From contig OX393579.1 in NCBI GenBank assembly GCA_947652605.1, positions 7,068,001-7,132,000 of the forward strand: DNA of 64,000 nt, written 5' to 3'. The notes under the pieces were generated by a model. That model saw nothing but the letters and a program-made list of their open reading frames with translations, was not told the origin of the DNA and made no database searches. This document shows, piece by piece, positions 47,421 to 59,925 of the stretch (position 1 is the first letter of the stretch; each line of letters opens with the position of its first letter). The translations under genes and the position numbers were made by a program. The DNA is from Elmis aenea (taxonomy: Eukaryota; Arthropoda; Insecta; Coleoptera; Elmidae).

Positions 47421-49690
47421 TAACCAAAATTAGTTCTGGTCATAAATGGGTTAAGATATAAGAATAACACCGCTTAAAATAGTGCAATTAGAAATAAATA
47501 TTCGCAGTAACTATAACAGCCAGCCAATAAATCTGGTTTTGTGTATGTAAATTTTATAGATCGTTAAGTTTAAGAACCAGTAAATCATGTTAAGTCAAGT
47601 TTTAATATGCACTAACTTACAAGACCACGTAAAATAATCTGATGGAAATGCAAGTTAAGTACAAACTTTATTGGAGCAAAGCAATTTTAAAAGTGCACAT
47701 TATACAGAACCTGCTTTGATGAGATTATTTCATGAAAGTCTTGTATAAGAGCGTATGTTACATTTTAATGTTAGACCTACATCGGGTTTATGTAATCGAA
47801 TGAGGTATCGATTTTGTTATCTGCAAACATTATTTTAACATTAAATAATAATTTCAAGGGTAAACTTGTTTGGTACTGTGTTGTATTGGTACTGGTATTT
47901 AAAGCTGTATATCAAAAATCTTTAAATGTTCTGGGTTTCTGCATAAACCCTTAATTTTTGAGGATAATGCCCATTGATACGAATCTGTTTAGTAAGTTTC
48001 TTTTTATCTTCGAAATGACAAGTTTTACCGTTTCAAAATTGCAAAATTGTTAGTTGTCTACTATTTATTTTTAAAGTTGTACTCGGATAGTTTTTCATTT
48101 GTTTGCGTTGTACGTGAAAATGTAATTTAAGGAGATGAATCTAGTAAACCGTGCAATATAATTAATGGATTTTAAGTTTAAAGCTGCCGTGTACATCGGA
48201 CCTTATTCAGCATTTTCATTAATCACCCAAGCTTTTCCTCCAAAGATGGATTTATGTATCAAAATATGGAAAGAACTGCAGCTGATAAATGAGCCACTAC
48301 CGCGGTTTACGGAAAGGCTGTTTTTATTGAACGTAGAATGCACGTGTTAGTGATTAAGCATTTTCTTGTACCCTGATAACATCGAAAAATTCCATCATCG
48401 AAGAGATGCTTTTTTAACAAATTAATAACACATATTCGTTACAACATGCTAAACGACGTTTTATTGAATCAAAATTCTAATAAATCGCTATTGATTCCTC
48501 AGCATAAAACTGTGATATGTATTACTTTAGCTCAACAAGTATTTTTATGAATGGTAAAAATCTACCTTTTTGCGCACCTCAACTATGCCTTTTTCACAAA
48601 AAATCAACCACAACATTCGCTGTTCCCTAGTTAGGCGACATTGATTTTACATCATGCAGAGCCTGTGTTAGTTATTATCTCCATGAAATAAATTTATGCC
48701 ATTGATCTGCGCCTAATTGGAAAACTTCTCTGGCCACTGGTGATAATGCAGTGAACTAATGTTTTTGCTGGCAAACGACCTTCTAGCTAAGTGCGTGAAT
48801 TTATTTTCGATTAATTCGCCATTAACTGGCTGAAAATGCCAAGAGTGCTGATGGCAATAAAAAGGAATTCCATAGGGGTTCCGCTCGCTGAAACACTCAC
48901 TCGTTCAGATGAGGCTAAGCAAAAATAGCCGAAGCTATCTCACATTGCCCTATTTTATAAAGCTCGTTAGCTGGAAGGATAAGAAATCGTCAAGGCTTCT
49001 TGTTCTAAATTCGTACCGCAGGTATAGAACGGAATAATCACGCCTGAAATTATTCTGTGTGTACTTGATAACATAAATATCAACGAGATATCGGCGAAAC
49101 CCATTTAAACTCGTTTTAAGGACACAATGTTCGGAGTTTTTCATATTTTGTGTAAGTTGGCAGTTATTGTGAATTATTTTACACATGTAAGTTTATTTTT
49201 TTACACCAAAGTTGTTTGATTCGTCGTTGATACAGAGTAAGATCTTTAATTTTAAGCTTTTTACATCATGTTAGGTTCGTGCACCGCCAGAGAGCGTGGT
49301 TAACGCCAAAGATGAATAGGTTTGTTCCAGCAGATCAAAATGTACTAGTGAACTAGTGCATGGACTAATAAATATATTAGTCGTTGCTGGAATGCTTTGA
49401 CGACATCTCCATCTGTTAATGACATTTGTACTTATTGGGTTCATAGAAATTTGCGCACCGCTATCATCAACATCTTAAGAAACCAGTATTATATGGATTT
49501 TAGAGGGCAATGCATAGCTAACATGTTGTGAACAGCGCATGGGTGTAATAATTTCTGCGCTAGTTTATGCTTTCATCCATGTACTGTTTTGACCCTCCGC
49601 AAACTTATCCAAAAGTACATAGAGTACAGCAGGAGCAGCCGGCTAGATAAAAAATTCTTTTCATACACAAAATATATTAAGACCAACTAC
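47421..49690. other. No gene seen
   Basis: AT-rich but with moderately complex patches (48600-48950 and 49250-49660) lacking known repeats. Short frames are unrecognised. Candidates for conserved non-coding sequence only. Confidence 0.4.
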
Positions 49691-49696
49691 GTGACT

Positions 49697-50365
49697 TCTC
49701 GGGACTTGTTCTGAACTGCGTACGGGCACTCAACGTGCTAGGAAGCATGAATAATGTTAAGCTGGTATGGTGCCCAGGGCACACTAATATACCAGGGAAC
49801 GAGAAGGCAGATCGCCTAGCCAAAATTGGCAGCGAGACATTTTTCTTCGGACCAGAATCCGCAGTTGGTACATCCTATGGAACAGCCAAGCGGTGTCTTA
49901 ATGACAAATTAATACAAGACCATCATGCTTATTGGAAAAAAGTTGCAGGACAAGCCCATTCTAAGCCTATCCTGTCAATGGTCTCCAAAGAAAATACAGA
50001 AGAAATGCTCAGGATGAGCAGAGCAGACATTAGAGCAGCCACAGGACTAGTCACAGGACACTAGGCTAAACAAACACTTCTACATAATAGGGCTCTCAGA
50101 GGCTGATATATTCAGAGTATGTGGGGAACAAGAAAAAACTCCTCTTCACGTAATATGCCAGGGTGAAGGATTCACACACTGTCGGAGTAAATTTCTAGGG
50201 ACGGGAAAAGCCAACCAAGAAGAGTTAAGAAAAGCACCCTTAAAGAAAATCCTGTAGTTTTTCAAAAACACAGGACTTCTTTAAAGGGCTATCGCCAGAG
50301 GGTACAATAGACCAATAGGTCGCAGTACAAGAACCCGAAAGTGGACCACCTCCGCGGAAATAGTA
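49697..50365 (+). pseudogene. 5'-truncated LINE: RNase H and C-terminal zinc-knuckle region, copy 2
   Basis: Plus-strand homologue of 9418-10155. SGLVLNCVRALNV near 49705, VKLVWCPGHTNIPGNEKADR near 49757-49815 (RNase H C-terminal motif, with W where the other copy has R), then SRADIRAATGLVTGH near 50018-50062, immediately followed by TAG. After a frameshift, LNKHFYIIGLSE and the cysteine/histidine segment (C..C then HVIC, last C changed to G) continue to about 50170. The 3' end carries the same GGACCACCTCCGCG block followed by an AATAATGATAA tail. Both copies are 5'-truncated at nearly the same place in RNase H. Dead. Confidence 0.87.
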
Positions 50366-51593
50366 ATAATGATAAATACGTGACTTCTTTAGTTTTGCTC
50401 AAAACTTCTTTTATCTTTAATCATACCTATTGTATTTCTGTTAAAATGAAAAAGTTGCAACAAAAGATTATTGAATGATCCTTGGAAATGTCTAAAGAGC
50501 CAAAGATAAGCCTACAAAAGGTGGACGGTAACACCTTAGCTACTAATTGAAGAACTTTTCAATAAATATTGAATTACCTGTCATGTAAAATAAGAACACA
50601 CACAATACTATGCGTTTTAGGTCAGTTTTGTTATAAAAATAGACAAAAATATAACAAAGAGTAAAATGACAAAAAAAGAGTTGGTATAGTCAAAATAATA
50701 TTGTAGTTTATCTTGTGTTAAATATACACAACAAATTTAGCTATTGGTTAAAGGAAATTATTGAGCTTATCAATATATTTATTCCATAAGACTTTTTTAT
50801 AATAACCCTCTAAATATACATATTATGCGTATGTATTTAACTATCAACCATTATTCTGCCTCGCTTGATTCATAAACAAGCCTAGATAAATAAAACCTTT
50901 GACATTACTGTAAGATTATAAAGCAAATGGTAGCTCATGTTTTAATATAAATTCTCTTGTAGGTAGCAGGCTAAATTTAAACCAAATTATGTATATCGTC
51001 CTGCGGCCATTTCTGTCATGAATGGAAGAAGATTAATAAAGGAAATTTTCTGTTTTAGTTCTGAAACTTTTGCAAAAACATGTTTAACTGAAACAACATA
51101 TCTGAAACATTAAAGGCCAAAGTTGACTGTATATTAAGTTGGGAAGAAATATTGTTAAGTGAGCTCGAAAATTATTTAGAAAAACACAAGTTTCGCAGCG
51201 CTAAAAATACGAAAGGCTTGTGAATAATTAAATATCTGCCATAAGAATAAAAGACGAATAAAATGAAAATAATAAATAAATAAAAACATTCAAGTATAAA
51301 ATATTTCAAGCTGGTACTAATTCATAAGAAATATTGAATTAAATAAAATTTGCAGCACATGTTAACAATCAACTGAAACTAAATAAATTACTAACCTTTA
51401 GAAATTAAATAAGTAAATTAGCTGTATTAATTATACATATTTAATAACTCAATTTCAACTCTGATTAAATTAACAAATGGCATAAATTTGGTCGAAAATG
51501 GATTAAACATTGCTAATAAATTAACTAATGTCAGGATTAAAAAATCAAATAAAATAAACAGCCATGTTTTAAGTTTTATTATACAGGGTGATC
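50366..51593. other. No gene seen
   Basis: AT-rich non-coding DNA. Confidence 0.45.
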
Positions 51594-51680
51594 CACATAG
51601 AAAGGCCCCTATTATCGTTAACGATAAAAGCTACAAAGAAGTTTAAGTTAGACAAGTTGTTCCCTTTCTGAGACTAATTT
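51594..51680. mobile_element. MITE family B, left-end fragment
   Basis: CAGGGTGATCCACATAGAAAG followed by GATAAAAGCTACAAAGAAG and TTCCCTTTCTGAGAC: the first ~85 bp of family B after a TATA. The rest is absent or too diverged. Confidence 0.7.
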
Positions 51681-52739
51681 ACAAAGACAATTTAAACAGA
51701 ATTTTACGTTGAATTAACTTTTTATCCTTATTATGAGGTCAGCTGATTGTTCAATACTTTGTAGAACATTTACTAAAACTTTATTTGTACTGGTTTGATA
51801 AGTCTATTATTTAGAGCAAAGTGCCATTCTTAAGAATTTTATATAGACTTTGTTGCAAAAATTCTGCTTCAAGTGACAACTACTTTGTTCTTCGTTCATA
51901 ACAGTTTACAATATGAAGTTAATTTAGAGTTGTGATAAGAGTATTTTTCATTAGCAGTGCCCCACAAAACACGAATTTTGATTTGGGTTTCGTTCAACCT
52001 CACTTCGTTATTTATGTGACAAAAAAAAAACATCTCAACAGTTGTAGGTTAAAGTCTTTGATAGCAATAATATCATATAATTTTTGTATTACCTAAATTA
52101 GGTACACCTATTGAAAGAAACGTGTTTTAAAGAAAATTTAAATCTATGTACCTTTTAACTCGTTATAATTACAGTTTAAAACTAATTACCGTTTTGGCAA
52201 CCCAACTGTTGTTCTATACTCCATGCTATGTTTTAATTATAAAGAGAATTTCAACATTAATTTGCTAATGACATAATAAAAGCTCTCTCATGCGGCAACT
52301 AACTTGCGATGTGTTATAACAAAAGTGCTTCGACCGTAGATCTTTGACTGTATCGACATATCTAAAATTTACTACACATTTCAGCGTCTGGCAGTTATAA
52401 TCAACCCTAAATTGTTACTGCCTTGACCTATGGAATTCTTTTAATTGAATTAAAGGCACGCGAGCCGCAACTACTTTGTCTCGCTTGTAGGCTTTTAGTA
52501 TTTCATACGAAACGCGAGCATAATATATTTTGTACAACTAGGTCACTTTCGGTAACATTAGTTTATATTAAATATTTATATAATTTTATTGAAATGAAAC
52601 TATGGAAATTAAAATGTCATCTCTATTTTAAAAACATTAGTTGCATAAGTGTAATAAATCAATAATGTATCCTCTTTATAACATTAAAGTTTAATTTAAG
52701 CAGGTTTTAAATAAACAAAAAAAGTTGTTTTATTTTCTA
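51681..52739. other. No gene seen
   Basis: AT-rich non-coding DNA; an 80-codon frame at 52423-52665 is unrecognised. Confidence 0.45.
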
Positions 52740-53600
52740 CTGGGTTTATAAACACATTGAAGGTATCTCTGTGTTGTGGATAATCTGTTTAACAATTCTA
52801 CAAAGTTTGGAGCTAATTAATGCAAGATTCAATTTTCTTTGTAAAAATAGTAGCAAGGATATACCCTTGAAAATATTTAAAAAACATTGAAAGCTGTAAA
52901 AAATGCTATCATGTTAAATAAGTAAACTAAAGGTATTATTGTATAGCTTAGAGTCTGATTAGCTATTTTACAAAATTCGGAACCAATTATTGCTTAACTT
53001 TCTTTTATTTGTTAATAAAGGAGGAAGGATATACTCTTAAAAATATTTGGAAAATTTTAGGAGCTGTAACAAATATTTTTCGATGTTAATAAACAAACTG
53101 AAGATATGTTTGTTTTGCCTGGAGTCTGTTTAACAATTTAACAAAGTTTGTAGCCTGTTATTACAAGCCCTTTTTTGTGAAAGTAATTGCAAGGATATAC
53201 TCATAAAGTTATTTGAAAGCTTTAAGCAACTGTAAGAAAAATCTACGATTTTATAAACAAACTAAAAGTGTTTTTATGTTGCTTTAGACTCTGTTTAGAA
53301 ATTTGACAAAATCTGGAGTCAATCGTTACAAAACTTTCTTTTTTTTGTGAAAATAGTAGCAAGGATATTACTTTTCAAAATATTTTAAACTTAATAGAGC
53401 TGTAAAAAAATTCTACAGTTTAAATAAACAAAGTAAAAGTTATTCTGTTTTGCCTAGGGTCTGTTTGACAATTTTACAAAGCTTGGAGCCAATTGTTGCA
53501 AAACTACTTTTCTTGGGGAAAATGGTGTATGGAAAGACCCTTAAAAATATTTGGAAAACAATTTGTTTTTAAACTCCAGGTTTCTGTAACTGTTCTGGAA
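52740..53600. repeat. Diverged ~170-bp tandem satellite, five units
   Basis: The block TCTGTTTAACAATTTTACAAAG recurs at 52784, 52954, 53125, 53290 and 53460 (spacings 170, 171, 165, 170). Each unit also contains AGCAAGGATATACTC-like and AATATTTGGAAA-like blocks and a final AATAAACAAACTAAA block. Units look about 70-80% alike by eye, so the array is old. Non-coding. Confidence 0.9.
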
Positions 53601-55429
53601 ATAATTGGAAAAATTCTATTAGTATTTTTTTATATCTTTTGTTTTTGTTTGAGTAAACTAACAAATATAGGTATGTATTTTTTGTAATAGTATGCTAGAA
53701 ATCGACATGTAGCATTTCTTTATTAGAAATTCCTTCAATTCGTTTAAAGATTTTTGGGTACTTGTTAATTTCTGGTAGCTTTGTTTTGTTTATAAAAACT
53801 ATATGAACAAAGGGGTACTGGAAACTGTATATTTTATTTATTAACGTAAAAATCGAATATAGGGTACATAAAAGATTAAAAAGTTACCATCAAAAATTCA
53901 AATTATACCTACTTAGTTTTTTAATTTATTTTTAGAAACAAAAGAAATATGATAGAAACTAAAAACACAGATCTTCAACGTTTTGTCGGTTTTATTTCTG
54001 CTTACTTAGGGCTATCTAATAAAATATTTGTAGTTAACTGTCCAAATAGGCTACTCTATCTCCCTAATTTTTGCTAAATAATGAACAATATATTGACACA
54101 CCTTGTATACATTTATATACTGTAGCCAACTTATTTATTCCATAACAAAACTTAAAGTCTGCAGAAAATCAGTTTTTTACTGTGAGATTCTTTTATAGGA
54201 ATATATATCTAATGGGTTTCTTAATTTTATTTTCTGCAACTTAAAAGTAGTAACTACTTTTAAGTTGGATTATAGCGTTTCCTTAAAGGTTTTATAATTG
54301 TTTAATTGTTGTTCAAAAGTTATTTTAACACATTTCATTGATTATGAAACGAATGGCATTTTTTTTAAAAGAGCGAACTCCTTAAAAAGTAATTGCCAAA
54401 CGTATAGAACTTAAATTTTAAACCACAATAAAAGTATCAACGAAAATAAAGAAGTAGCATTCCTACAAATATTGTTATTAAAAACAGTTTTAGTAAATAA
54501 AGATTCATTTTTATCAGTCTATTTAAATATTGTAGAATTTTATTTTCACGAAAACAACTTTACTTAATTTTTAAATAATATTGGTATAAATTATAGTTCT
54601 GTATACTTATCATTGCTATATTTATTTCTCTTATACTTTTTCCTTTAAAAATATTCAATTACAACTTCAATAGAAGTATTAGAAGGGCAAAAAGCTTTAG
54701 ATTTTATCTACATTCGTCTGTTCATTATTTTTTGTGGTTGATATATTTCTGTTAAAAGTTTGCAAAATTGTCTTTACCCCAACGATATCCCATTTGCTGT
54801 TGATATTATACATTTGTGAAACTTTTTATTTTCCTCTGGGGTGGATAACTCCAAAAATGCAAATTAACGTGCCAACTGTACTGGATTACACTTAATAATA
54901 ATTACGGATACTCTGAAATATTGATAGCACATATTGTAATCGACGTCCATTTTTCATATCCGGCATGTTATTGCTTTTGAAGCGTTTTTTTGTTGGATAA
55001 CCTTTCCGGGCTTGAGATATGGCCACAGCTTGTAATATTAATCCTTAGGGGCTCGTTGACGAAGTTTTATGGCTGCATTATAGAGGGCTCCATTGTCGCT
55101 AACGGCAACTAAACGGTTTTGCCCCAATTTTGTAGCTCACTGCAGGTATTGGATATTTAATTAAAGCGACGCTCAAGTGATTTTGTTAAAGGTACTTGAA
55201 GCCATGAATGCACAAATTGCATAATACTTGGTTCAAAAATGCATCACATACACTTCTACGCCTAGAAAGTTTCCTTACAATTGATCTAATTAGGTAAAAC
55301 TGTTGTTATCTGCGCATTTTTGTACAAAATCTTTACACTGCTTAACAGCAAACAATTAATAATTTTAATCTTATTGTCTTGATTACATATAAATACTGAG
55401 TATATTTATTTTTTTCAATATTTTTACTG
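53601..55429. other. No gene seen; contains one perfect hairpin
   Basis: AT-rich non-coding. A hairpin at 54238-54266 is annotated separately. The 54890-55150 part is less AT-rich and may be non-repetitive conserved sequence. Confidence 0.4.
54238..54266. repeat. Perfect 14-bp-arm palindrome
   Basis: AACTTAAAAGTAGT, one central A, ACTACTTTTAAGTT. The 29-bp stem has no mismatches and no sizeable loop. Confidence 0.9.
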
Positions 55430-55499
55430 TGTGTTTTTGTTTCAGGTGAGTGCCTATTAATATCCTGACCTGTCTTAAGAAAAACGTGATTCTGTAAGT
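55425..55499 (+). promoter_or_regulatory. Candidate recursive splice site (ratchet point) 2
   Basis: TGTGTTTTTGTTTCAG ends at 55445 and is followed at once by GTGAGT (55446-55451). A second donor GTAAGT lies at 55494-55499, giving a potential 48-nt recursive-splice exon. Same strand and same layout as the site at 28360. Not transcript-supported. Confidence 0.4.
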
Positions 55500-57509
55500 A
55501 TAAGACCAGTTAGAATTTGTTCTGGTGTCTACGCTTCAACATTCCCTGGTGCTTGATTTGAGAAGTTATGCGTGTTAATTTCAACGCCAAAGGGGCATGA
55601 AACTGAGATTGTACAGGTTCACCAAAAATAATTGTGTTGAGTCTCAAAAACCAGAAATTTTTGCCCTAGATTGTGTGGTAATTTTTGGAATACCCGTTTT
55701 AATTAATATTATTACTGAGTCAGTTTCAATCATTTCTACAGAAAAATTACCTTGTGATTTAGTGAATCGGTTAAAGTAATTGTGTTAATTGTCGTTACTG
55801 ATCAATAACACAATTTCATGAAAAAACCAGATGGATTGATCAAGTTATTTAATACCTGTGACAAATGTCTAACTCAGTGATATTATCATGAGAACTTGTC
55901 TGCGTTTTTTTGTGATTAGCAATTTATCCAATTCGGTGTTATTCTTATAGATATTAACACACCACAAATGTGTCTAAGTAGCTTAGGCGACAAAGTCTTG
56001 AATTACCACGAAATATAAGAAAAAATTGGACCAAAGTTAATTTATAGTTGGCTGCAAAAGCATTTTTTATAACCTACCCCCTCCAGAGAAGTGCATTAAA
56101 AATTGGGGCTCGTCTAGCTCCACCTAACCAGTTAAGGGCTAACAATTTTTTTTTTTAATTAGATAATTTTTACAACACTGATAATCTATTACAAAATCGT
56201 ATTCAGAATTATTTACTGGGAAACTCAGTAAAGAATAAGTTAAGTGTGTGTAAAGAGCAATATAATGCTTTCAAATTAATAAAACCCTAGAGTTTACAAA
56301 CCATGCATGCATTTTTCATGCAATGTGTGAAAATTATCAAAAAATCTGTTGTGCCTGTTGTAATTTTCCCTAGTGACTGGGTGCATCTGTATCGCTCAGA
56401 TTTTTTTAAATAAATATTTTTGAAGGACGACTACTTTACAAAAGCAAGTTTGTTTAACTTGTTAACTTTCGCTAAAAGGGTAGTTTTGGAAAATAGTTAA
56501 TGGCTCTTTCAACACTGTTCATTTTAGTACTAAACTTTAAAAACGAAGTAACTGTTTTTGTGCTTCTCTTCAGAAGTTTCTTTGTTCCCTGAAGGGTTTG
56601 CCTGATCTCCCAGTCCCAGGTCTGCCCAACTCATCTGTCAAATATGTGCTACGCTTAATCTTAGTTTTTACAACAATTAACAAAACACCAGGTATACGCA
56701 GCCAAGGATTTGAGACGCAACATTTTTGTGTTTAATATTCCAACGAACGTGATTTTGTAGACTTTAAAAAACGATTGTTTCACGGCGTTGCTGGAAGTTT
56801 TCCAATATATTTTATTTGGTTAATTTTCAGCAATCAATTTGGGTATTTTAAAAATAATTTTTGTTACTTTTATCGTATGTTAAAACTTCACACACAATAT
56901 CTAGAGCAAAATATAACTATGCTTTAACACGTGTAACAAACCAGCTCGGTTTTCTCGCGAAACTTGAGCATATTTCCTTGGAATTTTTTCTTTCACAACT
57001 TCTATTGCATTTTCTGCAAAAACATGAGTTATGTTCGAATATTGTTACTTTCTGGGTAAAAACAGCCGGGAAGTTCGTTGTACCAGTATTTATGAGCAAC
57101 GTCAAGTTTACGAGTGTTATTAACAATGAAAAAGTTTGTTGTGTGCAGTCGCCGTGGATTAAAAGACATTTTTACATCTTATCGTGTGGGTTTATCACAT
57201 AAGTTTTAGCTTGTATTTTTCTAGTTACTAAAACAAATTTCAACCTCTTTGTTTTCATGAAACACACTTGAAACTCTGGTTATTGCTTGTTTGCATCAAA
57301 AGGTTAGCTGGATGTCATATGATAGATATTCAATAAAAACATGAGTTTTTCTTAAAATTTTGTGGTAAAATATTATTTTAGATATAAAGTGTCATATTGT
57401 AATCAGAAGACAAAATGCTATCCGACTATAAGATTAACAATTTTTCGCCGTATTTAAAAAAATAATATTGATCATGGTTCTGAAGAGACGAAACGTTGTT
57501 GGAAATTCC
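55500..57509. other. No gene seen
   Basis: AT-rich DNA with short unrecognised frames on both strands. Confidence 0.45.
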
Positions 57510-57756
57510 ATGTTATCTCAAAATATAAAGCATAAGAAGTTGCCATGAAGAAGTGCTTCCAGATTGTCGATATCTTAAAAAGTGTTGAAAATAAGGCAAA
57601 AAAACTAAAATCCATTTTGTCAGTTTTTCTTGAATAACTTTTGAACTAAGGCAGCTATGAAAATTTTCTTTGCAAATATTTGATGAGCATCTAATTTCGT
57701 ATCTTAAGATAAGCGAGATCCCCATGCATTTACCTACTCGATTTTGGGACACCCTG
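57510..57756. mobile_element. CAGGGTG-type MITE fragment (right end)
   Basis: Ends TTTTGGGACACCCTG followed by TATA. The subterminal AAGCGAGATCCCCATG block resembles that of the foldback element at 57874-59351. Its left end was not found; the left boundary is arbitrary. Confidence 0.55.
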
Positions 57757-57873
57757 TATATTTGTCTTTGTGTTCTTTATATTACACACTTGCCCAATAT
57801 AAATAAAACGATGGGTGCAAAAAACAAATAACACTCTGAAATAGGGGCATACAGCAAAAAAACTTTTTATATA

Positions 57874-59351
57874 CAGGGTTATTCAAATTCGAGGCCCACC
57901 ATGGGGATCTCGCTTATTATAATAGCTAGAGTATAGGTTTAAATTTGGCAAAGTTGCTAAATTTGATGTTCATTGATAATCCAAAGAGAAATTGGGAATA
58001 TCTCAAACGTTATTCGAGAAAATTAGGAAAAACCGGAAACTACAATTTTTGAAAATTGTCTATAACTCCTTTGGAATTTGAAATATTTTAAATGTGTAAA
58101 GACATTGCCCAAGCAACTTTTCAAGCCGAATCGAATGGTGGTCACAAATTTTTGCTAGATCGATTCGTTTTTGTTTTATGACAACCAACTTTGTTTTTTC
58201 TTATGGACGCAATTTTTGCTATTTACATAATCAATTAGCATTAATTTTTCTGAATCCATTGAGATATTACACATGGTATTTTACTTCTACATTAATTGTC
58301 AAATTTGAAAAAATACGTTTTAAACAATAACAACTATAAATCAGGTAGGTCGGTCATTGTAGTTTATGTTGTTTCCATGACTACCAATCAACAAACTAAA
58401 AGTCTGTTACTTGTCACATTAATAAATTCGTAAAAATGAACTTTAATTTTTTATTCATTGAATAGGAACTTTATCTACACTGTCAACGATATGCAGAAAC
58501 ATATCCAGATAGAAGACAACCCTCGCTTACATATTTTTGTACGTTGGACAGAAACATAGGGAAATATGAGGCTTTTGCCAAAATTAGAGAAAAATATGGC
58601 AGAAAGGTTTCAGATAACAATTAAAAAAAACATTTTTATAACAAACATATCTGGAAAAACACTATTTTTCTATATTTAACAGAAACTCAAGTAAATTTGT
58701 ATAAAGCATGTGATAAAGTATAACAAAACTTAAAAGAACAGTATAAAAAATTCGAAGCATATCGCATTTTTATTCGTTATTAAAGTTAATTTTTACGAAT
58801 TTATTAATGTGACAAGTAACAGACTTTTAGTTTGTTGATTGGTAGTCATGGAAACAACATAAACTACAATGACCGACCTACCTGATTTATAGTTGTTATT
58901 GTTTAAAACGTTATTTTTCAAATTTGACAATTAATGTAGAAGTAAAATACCATGTGTAATATCTCAATGGATTCAGAAAAATTAATGCTAATTGATTATG
59001 TAAATAACAAAAATTGCGCCCATAAGAAAAAACAAAGTTGGTTGTCATAAAACAAAAATGAATCGATCTAGCAAAAATTTGTGACCACCATTCGATTCGC
59101 CTTGAAAAGTTGCTAGGGCAATGTCTTTACACATTTAAAATATTTCAAATTCCAAAGGAGTTATAGACGATTTTCAAAAAACGCATTTTCCAGTTTTCCT
59201 AATTTTCTCGGATACCGTTTGAGATATTCCCAATTTCTCTTTGGATTATCAATAAGTATCAAATTTAGCAACTTTGCCAAATTTAAACCTATACTCTAGC
59301 TATTATAATAAGCGAGATCCCCATGGTGGGCCTCGAATTTGAATAACCCTG
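57874..59351. mobile_element. 1.48-kb foldback DNA transposon with ~575-bp inverted arms
   Basis: CAGGGTTATTCAAATTCGAG at the left and its inverse at the right, with TA at both outer ends (TATA left, TATT right). The inverted arms extend from the ends to about 58450 and 58777, shown by matched blocks CCATGGGGATCTCGCTTATT, GGTCGGTCATTGTAG and GTCACATTAATAAATTCGTA. By eye the arms are well above 90% identical. The ~320-bp spacer contains a transposase helix-turn-helix remnant (58469-58624). The CAGGGT termini and TA flank link this element to the other CAGGGTG-type MITEs and suggest a Tc1/mariner-like source. Confidence 0.93.
58469..58624 (+). pseudogene. Transposase N-terminal HTH remnant in foldback spacer
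   Basis: The spacer frame reads YAETYPDRRQPSLTYF, then LDRNIGKYEAF and a short basic tail, ending at TAA; a TAG lies two codons upstream. YAERYP.RR.PS..TF..L...L...GSF is the helix-turn-helix module (DUF4817-like) found at the N-terminus of transposase-like proteins of insect Tc1/mariner-type elements. About 50 residues remain, with no catalytic domain. It marks the autonomous parent from which this MITE was derived. Family name given from pattern recognition, not from a search. Confidence 0.6.
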
Positions 59352-59925
59352 TATTCCTTATTTAGCAAATATGTATTCTATATTGGACTAGATGAAATTC
59401 AAGCTTGTCTTTAAAGATTAAAAACTGCTATTATAAAGTTGTAATACAGAGTTAAAATAAACTGTTTTTACGATACAATTAAGTTGGTTTAATAAAGTCC
59501 TTAATTCTAAAGAGGGGCGTCCAGATTCTAAAAAGTCGACCAAATTACCAAAGCAATTAATGAAACAATGTAGGCAAATACCCAACCGTACACCCCAAAT
59601 AAATTTCCAAGTAACTATGGAAATGTTGAGCCCAACAATCGCAAAGACATAGTTGTACGGGTCTCGACTAAGTTCCTTAATATACATTCTGGGTGGGTTT
59701 TATCTCACAATACCTAATACCACGCTAAGACGTCAAGGAATTCGGTAGGCTTTACTTGCTCGGTAATTTGACCTCCATCTGTGAAACAATTCGTCGTAAT
59801 GTTTTCTTCCTATGTAAGCAGATAATAAAAGCACGCGCGATTTAATTTGTGGGGCGCCTGTTTTATTGTAACGTCGTATCGCGCAATAGGTTTGTTTTGG
59901 CAAATGCAGATCGCTCTAGTGAGAG
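59352..59925. other. No gene seen
   Basis: Mixed-composition DNA before the second composite element. A GTGGGGCGC at 59848 resembles part of the hAT MITE at 2266, possibly the left remainder of the copy interrupted here. Confidence 0.4.

Noticed and set aside
53650..53675. ACTAAC...ATAG|GTATGT splice-like motif
   Set aside because: The branch-point-like ACTAAC is only ~12 nt from the AG and there is no pyrimidine tract between them.
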